64,000 nt of DNA from Gyrodactylus bullatarudis (GCA_012064415.1 SSNU01000221.1:152379-216378), one strand, 5' to 3'; counted from the first letter of the stretch, positions 35,701-46,337 are shown. Notes: a model not told the origin generated them from the sequence alone. A program made the numbers and translations.

Positions 35701-36452
35701 GATTTTTTGGAGGTAAATATTTAGAGCCCACATTAGGGAAATCCATGAAATATTCAAACTTCCAATTTTAACATGGAATTATTAGAAAAATTACTCAAAT
35801 TGGAAGAATTTCCATTGCTTGAAAGACTTTTATTGATTACTTTGGAAATGTTTAGTAATATTAATAATTTGAACTCGTTTCTTAAAGAATCATTAGAGAT
35901 TGAACAAAAACACTCACAATTAGCTATCATTTCCTTATCGATTTCAATTCCTTGATCTTCTAATTTGAGTGAAGTTACGAGTAATTTCCACTTTTCATAT
36001 TCTTCAACATGAGCGTTTTCGTAATGCCTTCTTAAGGACCTAGAATCGCTATAGGATTTATCACAAAATCGGCATCCATGAGGACGTTTTGTTTCGTGTG
36101 TGAGTTTATGACCGTTTCTATTTAAAAGTTGAGTAAAATAAGCTTGATGAGTGTATTCAAAAGAGGAAACTTACAAATGATCTTGACGCTTGAATGCTTT
36201 TCGACATATCGGACAACTGTATTTTCTTTCTTCGCTATGGGTTAGTCTATGCTTAGCGATGGCACTAGAGTTACTGAAGATCTGAAAATGAGATGAATAT
36301 TATTTAAAAATTTATCATAAAAATTTACATACTTTCGAGCAAATATTGCATTTGAACAGACTTCGTTGCTTCCGATTATTACAACTTTGCTGTAATGTGC
36401 TAGATTGATTTTCCGAAAAGTTTTTGGTACATGAGGATTTTAGATTTTCCAT
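14780..36452 (-). CDS. TRERF1/ZNF541/MIDEAS-type ELM2-SANT zinc-finger scaffold (MiDAC HDAC complex), 17 exons
   Basis: Exons (minus): 36452-36333, 36281-36175, 36117-35918, 35296-34722, 29922-29568, 28715-28539, 28178-27912, 25431-25272, 25208-25043, 24980-24471, 21700-21597, 21488-21436, 20118-20008, 19545-19384, 19328-19148, 15974-15662, 14956-14780. All junctions are GT-AG and phases match throughout, giving 1,245 aa. Domains: C2H2 fingers at about 33-55, 60-82, 88-111 (with KSYSDSRSLRRHYE) and 170-190 (KKFKNQPALNGHMRLHGG); low-complexity Ser/Asn linker; KKKRRPAPLYIHP and YTPPPMLSP motifs; an acidic patch (DEEEEDSEEFED); ELM2 from about 914 (INIGKEYQAVLPE to LDLLMKIACSA); SANT at about 1024-1075 (VWSKEEIIKFQEGLNEFGRD); C-terminal finger C1218, C1221, H1234, H1238. 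In vertebrate relatives ELM2-SANT binds and activates HDAC1/2 and the complex includes DNTTIP1; the nuclear corepressor role here is inferred. Weakest junction: the GTTCGT donor after exon 15. Which of the three vertebrate paralogues is closest cannot be told. Confidence 0.88.
16490..17150. mobile_element. Foldback MITE (family A) in intron 15-16 of the scaffold gene
   Basis: The left end CTAGTTGACATGAAGATGAG and the right end CTCATCTTCATGTCGATTAG are inverted. The arms stay complementary over hundreds of bases, with a GGCCTAATTTTGG-type block and ATCGATATCGTTGATTC on both sides, so the whole element folds back on itself. No coding capacity. Confidence 0.8.
17155..17420. repeat. Half copy of the related foldback MITE (family A2)
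   Basis: Begins GTTAATATAAAGACGGGAATTTATAATTTTTAC, directly adjoining the previous MITE, and runs to a TGATTTTCAGGATCACAATT centre, where it stops. Only one arm is present. Confidence 0.6.
17417..17600. repeat. TTAA-CCCTT terminus, piggyBac-like MITE end
   Basis: TTAACCCTTGCATGCAAAATGGGGTC starts with the TTAA-CCCTTT-like signature typical of piggyBac-type MITEs and includes a GGGGTCTTTTAGACCCC palindrome. I did not find a convincing matching right end nearby. Confidence 0.35.
18115..18254 (-). mobile_element. tRNA-derived SINE
   Basis: On the minus strand it starts GCCCGGTGTGGCGTAGTGG (Pol III A box TGGCGTAGTGG) and carries GGTTCAAACC (B box). Its tRNA-like head closes with ACCGGGC, complementary to the first seven bases GCCCGGT. 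A short unrelated body follows and then an A-run (T-run 18115-18127 on the plus strand). The head is too irregular between the boxes to be a functional tRNA, and the poly-A tail marks it as a SINE. It lies in an intron of the scaffold gene. Confidence 0.75.
18940..19071. repeat. Family-A foldback MITE right-end fragment
   Basis: The text AGATTCCAAAAAATCTTGATC, then TTTCTTGATGAATAAG, ends with CATCTCCATATTAACTCGCTAG, the family right terminus. No left arm was seen. It sits immediately downstream of the SANT exon. Confidence 0.55.
19645..19985. repeat. Family-A foldback MITE occupying the intron between the two ELM2 exons
   Basis: The right end CATCTTCATGTCAATTAG (19968-19985) lies 22 bp from the exon ending at 20008. 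The left arm, near 19645, lies about 100 bp from the exon starting at 19545. Inverted arms share TTTTTCTCCAGATTCACAG and CTGTGAATCCGGAGAAAAA. The MITE makes up most of this 462-bp intron. Confidence 0.65.
20365..20945 (-). pseudogene. Penelope-like element remnant, GIY-YIG region and tail
   Basis: Closely parallels 10340-10860. On the minus strand degenerate frames give ASYIG (endonuclease), then NKDTAVTRYIKQ and FSILYKNPGDD, followed by the same non-coding tail (AAAACACCAAAACTCTCC on the plus strand) and a hammerhead-like motif. Stops and indels are present. It lies in the intron between exons 12 and 13 of the scaffold gene, same strand. Confidence 0.8.
20435..20474 (-). ncRNA. Degenerate hammerhead ribozyme of the PLE remnant
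   Basis: The core CUGAUGA-UGCUUUAA-GAAA-UGCGCAU-A is intact, including U16.1 and an A at the cleavage site, but stem I is damaged: UAACA faces UGGUU, keeping A-U and C-G next to the core and losing the third pair. Activity is doubtful. It would be transcribed with the host gene because it is on the same strand within an intron. Confidence 0.6.
22134..22884. mobile_element. Foldback MITE (family A2), 751 bp, near-complete hairpin
   Basis: Begins TTAGTTAATATGAAGATGGG and ends CCATCTTCTTATTAATTAG. The arms remain nearly complementary for about 300 bp (AATCGAATTTGATCAAAATT, GAGGCCCTCTTTCACGATAC and inverses). The central part contains CCTACTTGAAAGTCGTTGAA. No coding capacity. It lies in intron 10 of the scaffold gene. 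Confidence 0.85.
23072..23645. mobile_element. Foldback MITE (family A2), 574 bp
   Basis: Left end CTAGTTGACATGAAGGTGGG, right end CCATCTTCATATCAACTAA, with the same internal arms as the copy 190 bp upstream, and a deletion in the centre. It is the second such insertion in the same intron. Confidence 0.8.
26524..26663. repeat. Inverted repeat with about 24-bp arms
   Basis: ACAAAGAAAATATTTACTCTTATT at the left recurs inverted at the right, separated by roughly 90 bp. This forms a stable hairpin in intron 7 of the scaffold gene. I do not recognise it as a member of the other repeat families. Confidence 0.6.
31578..32170. mobile_element. hAT-like MITE with 8-bp target duplication
   Basis: Starts AGGGCCTCAAAAAAGTAC and the right side reads GTACTATTTTTGAGGCCC then ATAAT. 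The octamer TTATGACT flanks it at 31570-31577 and 32171-32178. The termini are inverted but the right end carries a 5-base extension, so exact ends are uncertain. No coding capacity. It lies in the long intron 4 of the scaffold gene. Confidence 0.6.
33536..33817 (-). CDS. Possible small membrane protein frame inside an intron, unrecognised
   Basis: A 93-codon open frame, richer in G and C than its flanks: basic N-terminal part (GRLRGSRIALTLSVCRNRLT), then one hydrophobic helix (MLVAYGAVVIGTICFLLLQV) followed by a short tail with EMGRRRMD. The frame opens after a TAA without an ATG at its beginning; the first Met is just before the helix. It could be an unannotated or alternative exon, a nested gene or chance. 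It is on the same strand as the host gene. Confidence 0.3.
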   Translation of the reverse strand: MILGRLRGSRIALTLSVCRNRLTRSAVNRKVVYLFHGRAASSSNSVYSEGQMLVAYGAVVIGTICFLLLQVSEMGRRRMDLMNYYDCYLYSDF

Positions 36453-36676
36453 TTAATACTAACCAGTTTAGAATAGTAGAACTAAGAGAATTTGATAATC
36501 TTATGAGTTATTAATTAGCGTTCGTACATTTTGTATATTTTATCATACGCTACAAATTTTTGAAAAGCATTTTGAAAATCTTTTTAAATTTACGCAAATA
36601 TTGATGACCTTCAATTACTGAAAAGCGGTAAGTTATGATTTTGTTTATTCAAAATCTTTCACAAATACTTTCAAAA
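36453..36676. promoter_or_regulatory. Short divergent (bidirectional) promoter region
   Basis: Only 224 bp separate the ATG of the HDAC-complex scaffold gene (minus, 36452) from the ATG of the ionotropic receptor (plus, 36677). The interval must hold both core promoters and 5' UTRs unless upstream non-coding exons exist. It is AT-rich with a TATATTTTAT-like stretch near 36533. Confidence 0.5.
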
Positions 36677-39186
36677 ATGAATCTAACTTTATTTTTTTTC
36701 TTCTTGTTCTCGTTAAGATTGAAATCGATAGACATTCCAATTAGAACTTTTGAATATAAAGCAAACATTCCTGGATCATGTGATAATAGTATTGCGAATC
36801 TCACTCTATCATCTATCATTGATATTACATCTATTAACGAAAATGATCTTAAAAATGGTCCAATGCTTGGAATCTATAATCCTCTGTTATTCAAAATTTC
36901 AAATTTCTTCCAGATACCATACATATTATCGAATGCAGATTTGACCACATCATACTCTACCGTTTTTCAACTAAATTTTGGAGTTCAATCATTCAGGCCA
37001 TTTGTTAATCACATTATAATAGAATCAAAAAGCAAAGATATATTCCTCATTGATGTCGACACTTCTGGTAAGGAGCAAATTCATATCAAATCTATCTAGC
37101 TTCCAGGTTACTAAGTTCTAAGATTGAAAATTTGGTTTCTTCAACTCTAACCTTGCCCGATTTAACACCTAGTGCCATAATTAATTTGGAAGAAATCCAA
37201 GCATTCCAGAATAAGATATCTGATACAAGCCTTATTATTCTCAACTTTCTAGACACGAGTGAAAGTGAAGCCTTAAAAAAACTCTCTGGTTTTCGGCTTC
37301 TATCAAATAATAATTTTCTTCATATTCAAAATGTTTTTAATCCATTCATTTGGAACTCATATTTCTCATCGCCAAACTCTCTTCAAATTCTTTATTTTAC
37401 CAATGATGAACTATTTGGCGAAACTCTATGTGCAAACTTGAAAACCTATTTCGATTACATTGGCAATCACTCATTTGAAGATCAATATGTTATGCCTAAT
37501 CTGGAAACTATTTCTCGAGAGACTGGATCCCTTATAACTCTTCTTCAGAAAGCGAAAATTGAAATTGAAGTTATCAAAGATAAACCAGACATCTATGAGT
37601 TTGGAGCGGATGGTAAATTGAAATCTCAATATGCCTATTTGTCTCGTATAAACACTCGGGAATCGACATTGACATCCACCCAGGTAATAAATTCAATTTT
37701 TTTGTCTTTCCCTTTTTTAGTCGATCAAACTTAACTACAATTCTTCAAATCCAGATATAGTTGCAAATGAAAAATATGATTTCGAAAATCAAGTCCTTCA
37801 GTACTCAATAATAGGTTATTACAATCCGGTAAGTTGGATGTTTTCTCAAAGTCTAAGGGAAGTCCATTTGGTATAACTGGATTGTTTTCCATATTTGGAA
37901 GTGAAATTTTTCCCGAGTCAACGTATGACTTGACTTTTCTCGAAGTCAATGATGATAATTTTAATCCGTTGCGCCTCGATTCTAAAGGAAAATATGGATC
38001 AGTTTTACTCGAGCCGATTGTTTTTCAAGAAAATCTTCCCTCAACTTATTCAAGTTCTGTGACAATTTTGTATGAGAGTATTTTGATACTCGGAAAAAAG
38101 AATCTAAACACGAATAAGACTGCCTTCCAATTGGAGATATTTGCCTGGAATTTGTGGATAATCCTGTTAATATTTGTCGTTTTTTCTCTATTGATTTACA
38201 CTATAGATGAAAAAATCTATAACCGAGATCACAAATTCAAAGCCATTGTCTATGATATGCTTTCCTATATTGTTTTAACAAAAGTAATTCATAAAGTAAT
38301 CGATTACCCTATTCTCAGTCGAATCATTCAAGCAATAAGCTATCAAAGCGTATAATTGTATTGGGTTTAACACTAACTGGAATTATGCTTGTTACCTATT
38401 ATGCTTCAGGAGTATACTCAAACTTATTGATAACAAACACATTAAAATCAAATTATAACTCTGTGAATGATCTTCTAGTGGCTCCACAAGTTAAAATTTA
38501 TCTTCTCAAGAATGGCATTCTTCATCAACGCTTCAAAGTTTGTTTTGCCAAAGTTTTTTTAACAAATCTACTTTAAAGTAACTTATTTATATATTAGCAA
38601 AATCCTCTATCCATAACTGGAAAAATGGTGAAACATGCCCTCGATACAAATGCAGATGCATTGCAGCCAAGTATGGATGCGATATATGAAAAGATTTCCC
38701 GCGATAGTAGCGCTGTAATTGCTGCATCAAAAGCAGATTCTCTTTACATGACCTCAAAGTATTGTGACATTATCGAACTGACTCAACCCGAAGATAACTT
38801 TCCTCTAAAATTCTACTATCTTAATGAATTCGGCTATACAATTACCTTTGACAGGGAAAATCTAGAGCTCCTATACCAGAGTCAAATATCTCGAGGATCC
38901 TGCGAAAATGTCCGTCTTAATCAAGTCGTTGTTGGGTTTGCTCCAATGACCATTGAAAGAATGGCCTTTGTATTTAGCCTCTGTTTGGCCATGATATTTT
39001 TATGCTTGGTTGTTGCTCTGCTGGAGTTTTGTAAGGGTAAATGGAATCTGCTTAGACAAAGGAAAGCTGTGAGTTGTCCCTTTTCTCAATCAGCCAAAAG
39101 CCATTTTATAATTTTTATTGTCTTAGAAAAAGAATCGCTATGAATTTTTATCAGAATATACAGGAATATATCAAGAGATTACGTAG
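36677..39186 (+). CDS. Divergent ionotropic receptor (IR, iGluR family), 7 exons
   Basis: Exons: 36677-37067, 37100-37683, 37721-37828, 37858-38283, 38319-38537, 38598-39068, 39127-39186. Frames connect in phase and give about 752 aa. A signal peptide is predicted (MNLTLFFFFLFSLRLKS); an upstream in-frame ATG exists at 36635. The ligand-binding S1 end is GSPFGITGLFSIFG, then M1 (WNLWIILLIFVVFSLLIYTI), pore region, M2 (IIVLGLTLTGIMLVTYYASG, where YYASGVYSNLL corresponds to the iGluR SYTANLAAF), S2 (DNFPLKFYYLNEFGYTITFD) and M3 (PMTIERMAFVFSLCLAMIFL). IRs are chemosensory ligand-gated cation channels. Introns of 29-37 bp are extremely short; the 29-bp intron (37829-37857, CCG|GTAAGT...AAG) and the GTTTGT donor at 38538 are the least certain junctions. 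It starts 224 bp from the opposite-strand scaffold gene. Confidence 0.8.
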
Positions 39187-39387
39187 GTTATCCAGTTTTA
39201 AATTCCTTTCAAAAATGTTTTTATCTAATTCTAACAAACTTAATTTTTTAATTAATTTGATCCGAGTATTGCAATTGATATCAATCTTTGATAGACTTAT
39301 TATTAGTATTCATTAAAAAGTTTTATTCACGTTTCAAAGTGGTTTTTCAAAAAATACGTTCTTTATATTTTCTTATTTTTTATATTT

Positions 39388-39898
39388 AGGGGTATTTGCA
39401 AAATTGTTGACTCAGACATTCTCATTCGCAAATATATACTCAAAAAATCATGAATTGATAAAGAGGAATTACTTGAAAGTAGAACTCTTAGTTTTTGATA
39501 TACAAGGGAAAATTAAAAAGAATTATTGAATCGACTTGAGCAAATTCTAGTAAATACATATCAGTACCTAGAAATAGTCCTGAATAAAAATATTCATGAA
39601 AAAACTTAAAAGCCATCAAAAACAGATTTTAAAAGATTTACATTTTGTAATCATAATTGCAAAATTACAGTATCATTCAATACAGGGAGGACTAACCATG
39701 ACTGCAATTATTAAATTTCAACACAGGAAAAAGTGACCATAAATGCAATATTTAAAAATTTTGTATTATAAAAGTGAATTGATTTTTAAGGGTCCTCAAA
39801 TCCAATGTAAAAAAGTAACCAAAATTGTAATATGGCATACCACTGTAACCATATCTGCGAATGAAAATGTCTTAGTCACCAATTTTACAAATATCTCT
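39388..39898. mobile_element. TIR element, AGGGGTATTTGCAAAATTG family, 511 bp
   Basis: Left AGGGGTATTTGCAAAATTGTTGAC, right GTCACCAATTTTACAAATATCTCT, imperfectly inverted. Internal text (GGGTCCTCAAATCCAATGTA, ACCATAAATGCAATATT) also occurs in the larger element at 56095-59001. Non-autonomous. Confidence 0.65.
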
Positions 39899-41439
39899 TA
39901 AATTTATTTAAATATTTTTCAAAAATTTGTCGTCTTTAAATTAGTTTAACTTCCCAAAGAAACTTTGTAGTTAAATAAGTCATATTGTCCCCTATAAGTT
40001 ACCTGTTCCCTATGTGAATGAACCGGAATAAATCTGAAATGGAACAATAAAACATTTATAGAAATATTAATTTTGCAATTCAAATTGCCATCCAAATCTA
40101 AATCTAGTAATGCCAAGAACATGTGCATTGTGCAATATAAATTTTCATCTTATAGGTTATTAACAGAATGAGGAATTGGTATTTCAGTTTGACTAAATTT
40201 GTATCCTATAAGAATGCATTTTCCCACAGAATATTTAATTAAATTTTTTCTAGTGATCGTACAATTTACCTAAAGATTAAAGAAACCCAATTAGAAGAAA
40301 CAATAATTCTTACAGAAGCTGATTATTCTGTGAGTTATTTCGGAATATGAGAATAGATTTTGACTATTTGAACGAGAGTCCTTTAGAAATGGGTCCAATG
40401 CAATTTCTTATCTGGGAATGAGTTTGTTGTACAATACCTGGGTAATCGAATTTCAGATTCAGCTGCAAACTTTCGAATTATGTTTGACAAGATGGCAGAC
40501 TAACAGTATAAAATATCATCAAATAAGCCGTCAAATAAGAAACTGTATAATCAACACGATAGTCTGACCTTAAGAAATTATACAAGTTTGGTGTTTTTCT
40601 AACAGTTAAAACCAATACCTGACTAGATTATTATTAAATGTTAATCCAAATAAATCATAATGAAATAATTATCAGACAGTAGATTTATTTCTTACATGTA
40701 ATAAGAATGTAATCCTTGAAAACTAAAGGAGGCTTGAAAACTGCTATGCTTTTACTTTTTACATCCGTATGATATATTATCTGGATTGAAAAAAGTATAT
40801 CGTAGAATTTTTGGTGAGAAAATCGAGTTTTTACTATTCTTACTTCTATATTCTTCTACCTATCTATCTTGAGGATGTAATCAGATAGAAACAGAGTAAG
40901 AGTCATCTGAAATTAGTTTTATAATCAAGTTTGTTGAATAAGGCCTGGGATGACAATCGCCGTCTATTATCAGAGTACGAGTTTTATGAAGTTTCAATTA
41001 CTATTTATTATTTGCTATTAGTATTTGCCTCATATTCGAGTTTCTTGAACAATGTAATTCCTATATAATAACTATTGGTCAACCTCTGAAGAGCGTTCAA
41101 TTACTGGTCTTACATAAACTTTGAATAAAAGTAGTTTCATGCATTTGGGAATGTGAATAAGTCGGCCAATGAATTTTTTTGTATTGATCAATTAAATGAA
41201 GTTTTCATGAATAAATTATGAATAACACGAATATTTACCCCCTAATTAAGTATTATTGATCTCGACCAATCAGAATGCAGCAAGTGATTTCTATACATTT
41301 AGATAGGAAAAAAATGAGTTTTTGTGAAAATTTGAAAATTTACTGTGTTTCAATAAAAATAAGATGTTTCAATAGAAATATTTTAAATATTGAGTGAATT
41401 TTGATTCCTATTGATGAGATAGTTAAAGAATTTACAGCA
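39899..41439. other. Intergenic DNA without recognisable features
   Basis: AT-rich sequence. I see no supportable exon, RNA gene or element. A 60-codon frame at 39946-40128 (minus) spans repeat sequence and is not a gene. Confidence 0.5.
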
Positions 41440-41650
41440 GATACCTTGTCTAGACCTCAAGTTTAGACTTTATCGAAGGCTTTACTGAGGTCGATGTATA
41501 CAACAACAGTTTTTATCTTTTTACTCTACAAGTATGAGATGTAGCTTAGAAATTGATAAAGATTAGTGTCTCATGATTTACTCTTGCAGAAGCCGTGTTG
41601 ATTGGGGTCAATTACTTTCTCACTCCAGTTTTATAAATAGATTATTAGCT
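41440..41650 (-). pseudogene. Small LINE RT fragment
   Basis: Minus-strand translation gives TVVVYIDLSKAFDKV followed by a stop. This is the RT motif with the first catalytic Asp, very similar to VVVYIDLSKAFDKVYF at 58330-58380. About 200 bp survive. Confidence 0.6.
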
Positions 41651-42314
41651 TAACTTACTCTTAATCGGAAAGACCGTTGACTAAACCCTAAGAATGTTAA
41701 AGAATCTTTCTCTTACTTTGAATTAGCTTAAGGAATAGCAAATTTCTCGACTTGCTTCAATTTCCATATTCTCTGAGAACAGTATTTTTTCCTTTTTATT
41801 TAAACATTGAAATATTTATTGAATGGCAGAAATTCATGTGCAAATATAGATTTTATTTATCAGAACTAGTGCTATCCAGAATGGTAAAATACATGAAATG
41901 ATTTGTTTTCCAGAATCCTTAGGAAATTAGTTTGCAAGAGGTTTTTTCTCAAGTAACAGATAATATCCTACAAATTCATGATTTACTTGTAGTTATGAAA
42001 CTAAAATATTCAAGTTTTGATCGATTCAAAACTTTTTATATAAAACAGGCTTTGTCGTTAAAAATAAAAATTTAAATTCTAATTTATTAAAAGGCAAACT
42101 TGTTTTGGAATGAATAAAATTTTGAACAAATGTATTTAGATAAGCTTAGTAATTGGTCGCCCTAGAAAAACACTATTTTCATGAGGCTTAAATTTAAAGA
42201 AGACATAAAATGTATAAGATGATCTCATATTTTAAGACCAGTGATTATTCAGTTTGTTTCATGAGGACTTAATTAAGCCGGAAGAGAAACTCGATAAATT
42301 CTAATGTGACTACT

Positions 42315-42810
42315 AGACTTGGATGAAATTTCGTATAACTGATGAAACCGCCTGTAATTTTGTTTAAATAATCTTTGAGCTAAATCATCATTTCTAAATC
42401 ATCCCACCATGTCTGGCTGAGTCAACTCTTTAAATGATTCTTGTATCATATAAACAAAATTTCGGAAAATTTCAAAATTTTGAACATTCTTAATATTCTC
42501 TTGATTTTTATTTTCAATAAAAATGTCTTAATCTTTCACATTCAAAATCCAAGATATGAAAAACAATTTAAATAAAAAATTTAAACTATTTATAACTGTA
42601 TAAAACTAATAAAATCGAATATAATTGACAAAAATTAAAATAAAAAAACTTTCAAAATTTGAAAATTTCCAAAATTTTGTTTATGATACAAGAATCATTT
42701 AAAGAGTTGACTCAGCCAGACATGGTGGGATGATTTAGAAATAGCTCAAAGAATATTAAAACAAAATTACAGGCGGTTTCATCAGTTTTACGAAATTTCA
42801 TCCAAGTCTA
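42315..42810. mobile_element. MULE-like foldback element with 9-bp target duplication
   Basis: GTGACTACT occurs exactly at 42306-42314 and 42811-42819. Between them AGACTTGGATGAAATTTCGT and its inverse form terminal repeats continuing for about 200 bp per arm, including CTTTAAATGATTCTTGTATC and its complement, leaving a short centre near 42560. A 9-bp duplication with very long TIRs is characteristic of Mutator-like elements. No coding capacity. Confidence 0.8.
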
Positions 42811-42819
42811 GTGACTACT

Positions 42820-44896
42820 GTCCTACTTACATAAGAAGAATAATTAGGAAATTATATATGAGATTTAACGATCAGTGATCCCTTCAGCTGAGGTTAAGCT
42901 GAAATTACTTGATTTGACTTTCTAATGTTTTAAGAACATGAATATTAAATAGTAATATTAATTAGAAGAACTTCATGTTTACTGTTCTGTTACAATATTA
43001 GTTGGTTAGCTAACAGGTTAGAAATTTTATAAAACTTTTTTAATCAATCGTTGTGGTAAATGATTGATTAGGGCTTCCTATCATCAACATTTCATACATT
43101 TTATTAGTATTCCCCAGAATATAGATCTCTATATATTTGTGAAATAAACTGGGATCTGCACATTTCATCGAAAGAATAAATCCTTTCGATAGACTTTATC
43201 AAAAGTGTACTACTCTACTACAAGATAGGATACTTGTGAATGTGCATTGCAATTTTTTTCATTGTTAAGAAATCTCCAAAACCACTTTCTTCTGAAAAAG
43301 AAAGGTGGTTAATTTTGAGAATCAATAAAAACCCTCTTTGGTTAATAAATTTTTATTGTCATTCCAACGGAATTTTTTCAAATCTTACATTTCTTACGAT
43401 AAAAGAAGGTAACATCTTATAAATGAACTAAAGCCAACATGAAACAATGGAAATTCAGGGTTTACTTTCACTGAGGAAAACTTTAAGTATAATGGTATGT
43501 TATTTTGATTCGCTGCAACAGTGCCAAATCTATTTATAACTAGTGATAATTAGAACAGTGATCTCCAAAGTAAATAATGATCATTCATATCACGTAATCA
43601 TGAACTTTTATTTCTTTTTTAGATTTTATTCTCTTTTGAGTTTTTCGATTGACTACAATTGCTACCCAGCATTATACTTTGTTAGTGTATATTTTGATTT
43701 TAGGAAATAAATATGTCCGAAATCTTTATAATGATTAAAGTCAAACCATCGATTAGAGATTGAGCGGGAGGACTTTATCACTTGCACGTTTTTACGATTG
43801 GCCAATCAGAACGCAAGAAAATTTAAAATCATTGTAATCATCTCAAACTTGGTAACAAAATATAGGTTGTATAATTTTTAGAAGATTAAGGCATGTCTCA
43901 TATATGTACGACATAAAATGGAGATTTTTTAAGCCTTGATGTAATTTGGGAAATAAAATTACAGAAAAATTCAGAAAATCCAAAAGCGAGACATCCTGAT
44001 TTTCTGTTGACGAAACCTCGGTTTAAGGTCGTTCAATAGAATCAGTCTCAATTACTGAGTCAATTTTTTATTGCAAAATGTAGCTTCGAAAAATTAATAA
44101 TTTAATTAGAGCCTCAAAAACGCATAAATAAATTTGAGAAAAGATCCCATAATTTGAAAATTCTTGTTGAGCTCAAGATAGGGATCAAAATTGAACCAGA
44201 AATCAAATTTGAACCTAATTATCGGATGGGAGTTGGATTAAAAGCTAGATTTAAAAAAAATCTAGTTATAATCTAAGCGGAAAACCACTTAAAGAATGAC
44301 GATAGATTAAAATGAATATCTTTATATAGTTCAAGCCTTTTTGAACTGAGTCAATATACTGATAGATTCATACATATCACGAAAATCATTCTTTATAATT
44401 ATTTGAATCGATCGTAAGTCGGCAGAAAATCCCTTTTAACAAAATCAAGGTAAGTTTTAATTTTTCTTTGTTTGTTTATTTATTGAAAGTTAGTCCAACG
44501 TAAAAAATGCTTTTTTTGAAATTTTCACACATGAAATATTTTTGTATAAAGCAACCCTAATACACTCAATGATTTCTTCTATTTCTGGCATTTTGGTTCC
44601 AGGCACTTTCTAATTAAAATTAGAATTTGTATGAACCAATTTAGAGCATATTTTTTACTCTACTTCTGAGTATGGCAGGAAATATCTGTGGAAACAAAAT
44701 GATATGTCTAAGATATCACTGAAATATAATATGTACATCAAATATTAATAGAATTTTAAAGTGTCATTGAAATAAATCATTTGATTTTTAATTTTCATAT
44801 TTTGCTATCCTGATTTTAATCATCATATGAATATGCATGTTTTTGAAGACTTTCATTTGATCATTTTAAAGCTAATTATAATATGGAGATGATAAT
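42820..44896. other. Intergenic DNA without recognisable features
   Basis: AT-rich, no supportable gene. An open frame at 43240-43422 lacks coding character. Confidence 0.5.
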
Positions 44897-44900
44897 TTAA

Positions 44901-45114
44901 CCCTTTCGGTGCCGAGACTATTTCACAATTTTTATAAAAACCAAAATTCAGCTATGAAGATACAAGTTATTTGGCCAAAAATATTACTAATACAAGTTCA
45001 CATTGTGAGCTTCAATTTAAACTTTAATTGATCCAGAAACCTATCATACTGGTAGAGTTATGAAGGTTCAAAAAAATTGGAAATGGACATATATGTCCAT
45101 CGGTACCGAAAGGG
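44901..45114. mobile_element. piggyBac-like MITE flanked by TTAA
   Basis: TTAA flanks both sides (44897-44900, 45115-45118). Termini are CCCTTTCGGTGCCGA and TCGGTACCGAAAGGG, inverted. Subterminal GGACATATATGTCC lies near the right end. Size 214 bp. The TTAA target and CCCTTT ends are the piggyBac-family signature. Confidence 0.8.
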
Positions 45115-45119
45115 TTAAT

Positions 45120-46337
45120 AAATTTTTACAGAAACTCAATATAAGCCGGACGATTTCAGCTATAGAAGTACAATTTGAGACTTTCAGAATTCCACAAGAA
45201 AAGGTATAAAACTAAACTCTTTCATGTAATACAGAAAAATATCAACCTATAATCGTTTATTTTTCCAGACTTGAAACAAAAATATGAAATGCCTACCTCA
45301 AGAAATCGCTGTATCATGAAATTATCTAAATTATTTGTAGTTAAAAAAAACAAAAATTTGAAATAAACTAGGAATTAGATCTCAGAAGAGATTAGAATTA
45401 GATTACTCTTGAAATTCTTGATATGGATCTAACTGGATTCAAACTAATGTTGTACTTTTGTCTGATCTCAATCTATTTTTTTCAAATTTTTTTGTCTATT
45501 AATTAATCATCATTTAGAAATACCTCTTTAAAAAATACTTTTTCTCTATGCTACACTGATTAATTTTTCTTCCAATCTTTTGAAATTCCCTTGCATTCAC
45601 AAGCTTGAACAAATTCTCTTTCATTTAACGAGAAATTAATATTTATCCAACACTTCTAAGGCAGGTGTGTGTGACATAAAATTACATTTGAACTCATCCG
45701 TTCAGGAAAAAACTGAATACGTTGATGTTTACGTTGGAGAGAGTGTCAAAATGAATATTTCATCCACATAAATAGGAAAAAAAGTGTTCCGCAAGAAAAA
45801 AGGCTATCAAAAATTAATGGATATCACAGAGGATAGGGATTCCATTGTAGAATAAATAGTCATTTATCACTTGTCTTGTATATTCTTGACAGGTGGGCAT
45901 AGATTAAGAAATTTTCTCACTGTTAATATTTTCAATGCTGATACAAGTTACTGTAAATTAATGTAAATAATTCAAAATTACTTTTATTTATTAAAACAAT
46001 GTTCTAAATTAAAATGTTGACATTTTTCAAAGTTTTGTTTGCACAGTTTAACCCAATTTAAATTTCTCAAACAATTCTTGACTATGTCAGGTGCATGTAA
46101 AATTTCGGGACCGAGATCAATTGTTTCATTCGAAAAACGTCTATATTTCTCTTCGTTAATTCATTAATTTTCGTCATTGGTAAAAGTGCTCTTGAGATTT
46201 CTGTTGAGAAAGTAATTTCTCCATTTCATACCAATTTTAGAATGAATTTCATTCTATACACGTAGGATCAAATCTACGTAATAATAAGAAATGATAATCT
46301 TCATATGTAAAAGATCAAAAGCGGATCAAATATAAAG
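45120..46337. other. Intergenic DNA without recognisable features
   Basis: AT-rich sequence; I see no gene or element that I can support. Confidence 0.45.
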
